Part shown: one piece after another, positions 32,367 to 35,926 of the stretch | Layout of the letters: every line of letters begins with the position of its first letter | How positions within the stretch are numbered: position 1 is the stretch's first letter | Source: a virus | DNA: 35,926 nt | IMG/VR virus record: IMGVR_UViG_3300030085_002975 | Span: 1 to 35,926 of that record | Strand: one strand, 5' to 3' | Program-made: the position numbers and the translations under genes | The notes under the pieces: generated by a model | What the model was told of the DNA's origin: nothing | The model's input: only the letters and a program-made list of their open reading frames with translations | Databases searched by the model: none

Positions 32367-32945
32367 GAGTTTTAGACTCTTATCGAAAATCATAACGTAT
32401 CGGTGTTTGCGAGACCTATCTCTCCATTCACCTTCGGAGTCACCAATCTTTCCTCTTGAGTGTTTGGTACCATCTGCAAAGAAGAAATCTTTTTTTGCAT
32501 CTGATAGACCACAATACTTAAAGTTACAAGCGCGATAGATTGTGCCACCGTGATACTCGCTATCAGCGTATGAAATGATTGCCCTGACTTTTGTTTCTTT
32601 TCTAAGTTGCTTAATTGCTCTAGCAACGAACCAAGAAGTAATGTTGTACTCTTCTTGCTGAGTATCAGGGTGGATACAAAGTCGTGAAAGTTCAAATAAC
32701 CCTTCTTGTTCATTCCTCTCTAGACCAAATGCTCCTTTTGCAATTTCAGGAACAGGGAGACCTGTAAAAATACAGACTCCCTGAATGCCTCCAATATTCA
32801 GAGGACAGAATTCGTTGTTTTTATAAAGACCGTAATTATAACCAGATTTAAAAGTTTTAGATATATCCTTTAGATAATGAAACCGCAGAAGTAACTCTGC
32901 GGCTTCGGATTTATTCACACGGTCAATGTGGTAATCAGATTTCAC
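32328..32945 (-). CDS. Mom-like GNAT-fold DNA-modification protein
   Basis: A 205-aa protein, probably starting at GTG 32945. RFHYLKDISK (H23-Y24), YNYGLYKNNE, GVCIFTGLPVP, LFELSRLCIHP (85-93), SWFVARAIKQLRK and ISYADSEYHGGTIYRACNFKYCGLSDAKKDFF form the pattern of phage Mom proteins, a GNAT-like family. Mu Mom adds a carbamoylmethyl (momyl) group to adenine to block host restriction. Here it lies between gp53 and gp32, outside any structural run. It overlaps gp53 by 39 nt in convergent direction. The family call is strong, the reaction is inferred from the family. Confidence 0.75.
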   Translation of the reverse strand: MKSDYHIDRVNKSEAAELLLRFHYLKDISKTFKSGYNYGLYKNNEFCPLNIGGIQGVCIFTGLPVPEIAKGAFGLERNEQEGLFELSRLCIHPDTQQEEYNITSWFVARAIKQLRKETKVRAIISYADSEYHGGTIYRACNFKYCGLSDAKKDFFFADGTKHSRGKIGDSEGEWRDRSRKHRYVMIFDKSLKLLWSNKSSVLSGQ

Positions 32946-32956
32946 TTGAATAAGAG

Positions 32957-32991
32957 ATTAAAATATGCCGCCACCACTAATAGGGTGAGGC
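32957..32991 (-). terminator. Probable intrinsic terminator after gp32
   Basis: Minus-strand GCCTCACC...GGTGGCGGC (CACC/GGTG stem extended by GCC/GGC with a bulge) followed by ATATTTTAA. It lies between the gp32 stop (33007) and the Mom-like start (32945), where a terminator would limit read-through. Confidence 0.55.
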
Positions 32992-33006
32992 AGATCTGAT
33001 TGTACT

Positions 33007-33939
33007 TCACTCCTCAGCAAGACGGGCAAAGTAGGACAGTGCATCGTCATCATCACTAGAAGAAGAACTAGATGCAACGATGTCTTCTGCGTTGAAGTCA
33101 CCAGGGGTAGAAGTTACTGCAGGTGCAGTACCACGGTTGGAAGCACGGAAGTCTTCTTCTGCCTCAACGGTTTCCTGATCTTGGAACTTGGGAGTACCCT
33201 TGTTACCAAGAACATAGTCCAGGCGGGTCTTCAGTGCATCATAGTCTTTGAACTGGTCGGCAGCAACAAATTCTTGGAGAGAAGATTGCTTCTTCCAGAT
33301 TGCTTCCATTGCGTCATCGTCGTCCAAGAGTGCGCTTTGTGCAGCGAACTCAGAAGAATCGTAGTTACGATAACCTGCAACGTTCTTTGCCTTCAGTTTG
33401 AAGTTAGCACCCTGCCAGAAGTCAAAGGGATCAATTGCTTCCTCATCCTCAAACTCAGGTTGCATAGCAGCAGTGAGTTTGTCGAAGATCTTTTTGCCGT
33501 ACTTGTACAGCATCACACGACCTTCATTCTGAGGGTTAGCAGGATCTTTCACAACATAGATGTTGCTGATGTAAGTCAGTTTACGCTTCTGCTTACGAGC
33601 AGCATCTTTACCTGCATCAGTGCCGTTATTCCACAGCATAGAGTTGTACTCAGACACAGGATCTTTTTGACCCAGAGTAGTCAGAGAGTTTTCGATGTAC
33701 CAACCACCAGGACCTTGGAAGGCGTGGGAGTACAGTTTCACGAAGGGAAGATCTTCGCTATCGGGTGCAGGCAGGAAACGGATAACGGCATAACCATTGC
33801 CGCTCTTATCACACTCCAGTTTCCAGAAACGGTCATCGGCGGAACCGCCACCGTTGTTGTTCATCTTTTCGACTTCCTTGACCAGTTTTTGAGTCAGGGA
33901 GCCCAGCTTGGATTGCTTTTTAAGGTCTGCGAAAGACAT
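33007..33939 (-). CDS. gp32: Single-stranded DNA-binding protein gp32
   Basis: A 310-aa protein, near T4 gp32 (301 aa). The N-terminal LAST-like block SKLGSLTQKLVKEVEK allows cooperative binding. The OB-fold core aligns with T4 (FWKLECDKSGNGYAVIRFLPAPDSEDLPFVKLYSHAF, GGWYIENSLTTLGQKDP, LTYISNIYVVKDPANPQNEGRVMLYKYGKKIFDKL). The acidic C-terminus (SSSDDDDALSYFARLAEE) recruits replication partners. The T4 zinc-binding His/Cys cluster is absent: only one cysteine remains in the core. Strong early promoter at 33985-34013. Replication gp59 and transcription gp33 lie just upstream. Confidence 0.95.
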   Translation of the reverse strand: MSFADLKKQSKLGSLTQKLVKEVEKMNNNGGGSADDRFWKLECDKSGNGYAVIRFLPAPDSEDLPFVKLYSHAFQGPGGWYIENSLTTLGQKDPVSEYNSMLWNNGTDAGKDAARKQKRKLTYISNIYVVKDPANPQNEGRVMLYKYGKKIFDKLTAAMQPEFEDEEAIDPFDFWQGANFKLKAKNVAGYRNYDSSEFAAQSALLDDDDAMEAIWKKQSSLQEFVAADQFKDYDALKTRLDYVLGNKGTPKFQDQETVEAEEDFRASNRGTAPAVTSTPGDFNAEDIVASSSSSSDDDDALSYFARLAEE

Positions 33940-33984
33940 TTAGATTACCTCGGATTGAGTTGGATTGTTTGGATTTGCTTGGAT

Positions 33985-34013
33985 AGTATAACAAGAAAAC
34001 CGTCAGGCGTCAA
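33985..34013 (-). promoter_or_regulatory. Early sigma70 promoter for gp32
   Basis: Minus-strand -35 TTGACG (34013-34008), exactly 17 nt, -10 TATACT (33990-33985). Transcription would start near 33978, leaving about 38 nt of leader before ATG 33939. The -35 overlaps the end of the DUF1825 gene. It has the same TTGACG box and spacing as the tRNA operon promoter. Confidence 0.85.
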
Positions 34014-34335
34014 CGTATTTTTTGAGTGCCTCGATGGTTGCATTCATACTATTGAAAAGCATGGTCATATCGGTTTCAGGGGGGAAACCCATCATCGCGA
34101 CTGACTTGCGGAGATTCTCTTTCATCTCAACCGCTTTAGGGTCGTCTGAAAGAGATAACCTAGTATACATCACTCTTTGCTTTTCTAGCAAGTCCTGAAG
34201 TATTTCGATGTGCTCAAGTTTTTCTTCTTTAGGCATCATACCGAAACCAAAGAGAGATCCGTAGATCTTCTCTTGAAGATTATTAATTTCAGTCAATTCC
34301 TCCTGAATAATTTCGGAGTCGAAAAAATCACTCAT
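34003..34335 (-). CDS. DUF1825 protein (cyanobacterium-derived)
   Basis: A 110-aa protein from ATG 34335 (MSDFFDSEIIQEELTEI); a longer frame into gp59 exists but starts before the family's FFDSEI N-terminus. FDSEIIQEELTEINNLQEK, EEKLEHIEILQDLLEKQRVMYTRLSLSDDPKAVEMKENLRK and MTMLFNSMNATIEALKKY match the DUF1825 family, which is essentially cyanobacterial. Two long helices with a short N-terminal linker are expected. The function is not established. It sits between gp59 and gp32, overlapping gp59 by 8 nt, so it is expressed with replication genes. This strongly suggests capture from a host. Confidence 0.82.
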   Translation of the reverse strand: MSDFFDSEIIQEELTEINNLQEKIYGSLFGFGMMPKEEKLEHIEILQDLLEKQRVMYTRLSLSDDPKAVEMKENLRKSVAMMGFPPETDMTMLFNSMNATIEALKKYVDA

Positions 34336-34924
34336 GCACCAATTCCCGCAATATCTTTTTGTATTTGAATACATCAATATTTATGAAGGGACTATATTTT
34401 TTCAATTTAAGACTGACGGTTTCCCACACAGGATCAGTCAACTTCTTATCGAAATTTTTTGAAAATCCCAAAACTTTGTCCCAGATCACGAAGTTTTCTA
34501 GTGAAAGTTTCTGTCCTAGATACGCTTTGAAGATTTTTGGGTGACCCTTGGAACAATCGAAGAGACTCTCCAATTCGTTCTCCGATAGTAATTCGTTGCT
34601 TTGTTCTTTGAACAAGTAAGTCGAACTCTGCCGTCGTTTCATCCACTCGGCGTAAGTCCTTTCTCCAGAATTGATAATCTCTCCAATCCATAGGTTCTGT
34701 GGGTTCTCGGCGGCAGAAAAATTAGATACCAAAAAATCAACAACCTCTTCATCGGAGTATTTGCGAGAGGTCTTCTCGAACCAGTACTTGTCTTTCCTCT
34801 TATTGAAAGAGGTCACACTAGCACGGGTTTTTGCTCCGTATTTGAAGAAATCGTATTTGGGATTTGTGAAATGATTTTTTAGTGACAAATAATGTTGATA
34901 AGTTTCAAAAGGAGTCACGATCAT
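34328..34924 (-). CDS. gp59: DNA helicase loader gp59
   Basis: A 198-aa protein (T4 gp59 is 217 aa). FETYQHYLSLKNHFTNPKYDFFKYGAKTRASVTSFNKRKDKYWFEKTSRKYSDEEVVDFLVSNF...LWIGEI shares the T4 pattern closely, and the C-terminus (KLTDPVWETVSLKLKKYSPFINIDVFKYKKI) aligns with the end of T4 gp59. It loads the gp41 helicase at forks and D-loops and interacts with gp32, encoded nearby. It overlaps the downstream DUF1825 gene by 8 nt and lies 1 nt after the oxygenase stop. No promoter is seen immediately before it. Confidence 0.88.
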   Translation of the reverse strand: MIVTPFETYQHYLSLKNHFTNPKYDFFKYGAKTRASVTSFNKRKDKYWFEKTSRKYSDEEVVDFLVSNFSAAENPQNLWIGEIINSGERTYAEWMKRRQSSTYLFKEQSNELLSENELESLFDCSKGHPKIFKAYLGQKLSLENFVIWDKVLGFSKNFDKKLTDPVWETVSLKLKKYSPFINIDVFKYKKILRELVHE

Positions 34925-34925
34925 A

Positions 34926-35588
34926 TCAGACGTAGTTCTGTCGTTCGGGATTAGATTTTATATTAGCAAAAGAAGATATGCAATATCTACCATAACCGTC
35001 AAAATAGTCAGAGTCCTGAATTTTGACTTTTCTTACACCATGCTCAACATAACCAGGAATAATGATCAGTGAGTTGTTAGGGCAAGAAAACTCATAATCA
35101 TATGGAGGAAAATAAAGTTCTCCACCAGTGAATTTTTTAGGTTCTCTGTAGAAATATGTAAAAACTAGAAAAAGACTCGATGCATCAGTATGGGGTTTGT
35201 AATATTCCCCATTATGATAATATCTTATTTTTGTCACATCTGAGTTATTTCTAGTAAATGTTCTGCAAGAAATATCAGATTGAGACATCACATCGATGAT
35301 ATCACTTTTGAATATCTTACGATTTACAGTAAGTATATTAGATAACTTACTGTAATCTGGTTTGTCTTTATCTTGATTTCTTCTATAAACAGCATCTAAC
35401 CATAATGCAGACGCATTGGTTTTATTAACTACCCCACCATAGTTTATAGCAGGGAGTAGTTTTCCTGGTTTAGTATAGAAATCAAGTTCTTCCCATATTA
35501 AAGACAGTTCTTCCTCATTATAAAAGTTTTCAACAATTAAATGTGGAAATGGACCATCATATAAAGTTCCTTCAAATTCTTGATTCAT
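34926..35588 (-). CDS. 2OG-Fe(II) oxygenase, paralogue of 1657-2301
   Basis: A 220-aa protein. Iron and 2OG ligands H133-T-D135 (YYKPHTD), H183 (YVEHGVRK) and R201 (RYCISSF) are clear. The blocks PFPHLIVENFYNEEELSLIWEEL, NILTVNRKIF, YFYREPKKFTGGELYFPPYDYEFSCPNNS and IIPGYVEHGVRKVKIQDSDYFDG match the protein of 1657-2301, so these two are paralogues. It is placed between gp33 and gp59, outside the fibre regions, so its target may differ. Substrate unknown. Confidence 0.87.
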   Translation of the reverse strand: MNQEFEGTLYDGPFPHLIVENFYNEEELSLIWEELDFYTKPGKLLPAINYGGVVNKTNASALWLDAVYRRNQDKDKPDYSKLSNILTVNRKIFKSDIIDVMSQSDISCRTFTRNNSDVTKIRYYHNGEYYKPHTDASSLFLVFTYFYREPKKFTGGELYFPPYDYEFSCPNNSLIIIPGYVEHGVRKVKIQDSDYFDGYGRYCISSFANIKSNPERQNYV

Positions 35589-35589
35589 A

Positions 35590-35850
35590 CTATAATGGAA
35601 GTTTTGCTCTTGAAGTCCTCTTCATGAAATTGAGTCTTGTAGCATCCCACTTCAGTTTTTCTTTCAGTGGTTTAGACACAAGCTTCGTTACAGAGTCTAC
35701 TTCAAGTTCATTGATTTCGCAATAGTGTACGATAGCATCAATGTAATTGAGTTTTTCTTCTACGACAATTTTCTCAATTTCCATAGCAAATTTGGAAGGA
35801 GTTAAGAATTTACTCTCAATTGCCTTTTCTAGCTCTTTATTTGGTTCCAT
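35590..35850 (-). CDS. gp33: Late-transcription coactivator gp33
   Basis: An 86-aa protein from ATG 35850 (MEPNKELEKAIESKFLTPSKFAMEIEKIVVEEKLNYIDAIVHYCE), which overlaps the previous gene by 14 nt; an earlier start would overlap by 47 nt. FAMEIEKIVVEEKLNYIDAIVHYCEINELEVDSVTKLVSK corresponds to the helical core of T4 gp33 (112 aa), and the C-terminus is basic. T4 gp33 binds RNA polymerase and the sliding clamp to activate late promoters, the class of the CTAAATA/ATAAATA boxes in this window. The gp33-gp59-gp32 order is as in T4, with an oxygenase inserted. Confidence 0.8.
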   Translation of the reverse strand: MEPNKELEKAIESKFLTPSKFAMEIEKIVVEEKLNYIDAIVHYCEINELEVDSVTKLVSKPLKEKLKWDATRLNFMKRTSRAKLPL

Positions 35851-35926
35851 AGAGTTCCAGTTTATCTCTAACAAACTTTCCAATGTATTCTGTGAGAAGT
35901 TTGATGTACTTTGATTTGTCTCGCTC
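35837..35926 (-). CDS. Partial unknown CDS (C-terminus only)
   Basis: The last 29 codons of a minus-strand gene reading ERDKSKYIKLLTEYIGKFVRDKLELYGTK then TAA at 35837-35839. It is open to the window edge and overlaps the gp33 start by 14 nt. The fragment is a charged amphipathic helix. The T4 gene in this place is dsbA, but I see no match to it. Not recognised. Confidence 0.6.
   Translation of the reverse strand, partial: ERDKSKYIKLLTEYIGKFVRDKLELYGTK

Noticed and set aside
33181-34104. A 307-codon open frame on the plus strand
   Set aside because: It is antisense to gp32 and the DUF1825 gene and spans the gp32 promoter. It has no family pattern; gp32 is unmistakable on the other strand.

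Overview
The window is part of the genome of a T4-like cyanophage (a contractile-tailed myovirus of marine Synechococcus or Prochlorococcus). This follows from recognisable T4 core genes: gp4, gp48, gp53, a gp54-like protein, gp26, a gp5-like hub, gp32, gp33, gp59 and a UvsW-like helicase. They are mixed with cyanophage-type accessory genes: many 2OG-Fe(II) oxygenases, glycine-rich fibres, a cyanobacterial DUF1825 gene and a small tRNA cluster. The DNA is AT-rich apart from the GC-richer, glycine-rich fibre gene at 17660-19309. Most genes lie on the minus strand. Only gp4, a small unknown gene, gp48 and gp53 (29732-32366) are on the plus strand. No photosynthesis genes, transposons or integrases were seen.

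Layout, left to right. 1-461: the start of a DEAH helicase (UvsW-like) with its own early promoter. 530-2893: four consecutive 2OG-Fe(II) oxygenase genes. 2924-12862: three large or glycine-rich distal tail proteins. The largest (2316 aa) has an S74 self-cleaving chaperone at its C-terminus and an embedded alpha/beta-hydrolase-like segment. 12898-14033: a small early operon with a sigma70-type promoter, two small proteins (one resembling a Phd/YefM antitoxin), tRNA-Ile, tRNA-Met, tRNA-Leu and a 103-aa protein. 14047-17631: two sulfotransferases, two more 2OG-type genes, a fibre-assembly-like protein and a hypothetical protein. 17660-20436: a collagen-like fibre, a further oxygenase and a small structural protein. 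20438-29696: spike/hub module (separate beta-structured spike protein, gp5-like, gp27-like, a hub protein with lytic transglycosylase and M23 peptidase domains, a paralogous coiled-coil protein, a gp51-position protein, gp26, gp54-like). 29732-32366: plus-strand gp4, hypothetical, gp48, gp53. 32328-35926: Mom-like gene, gp32, DUF1825, gp59, an eighth oxygenase, gp33 and the end of a further gene.

Two promoter classes are visible. Three genes or operons (helicase, tRNA operon, gp32) have sigma70-like promoters with exactly 17-nt spacers. Structural genes are preceded by T4-late-like CTAAATA or ATAAATA boxes, often overlapping the stop codon of the preceding gene. The most notable hypothesis is that the clustered oxygenases and sulfotransferases modify virion fibres, including the collagen-like fibre beside them. 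The embedded hydrolase domain in the giant fibre and the relocation of the tail peptidoglycan hydrolases outside gp5 are also worth checking.
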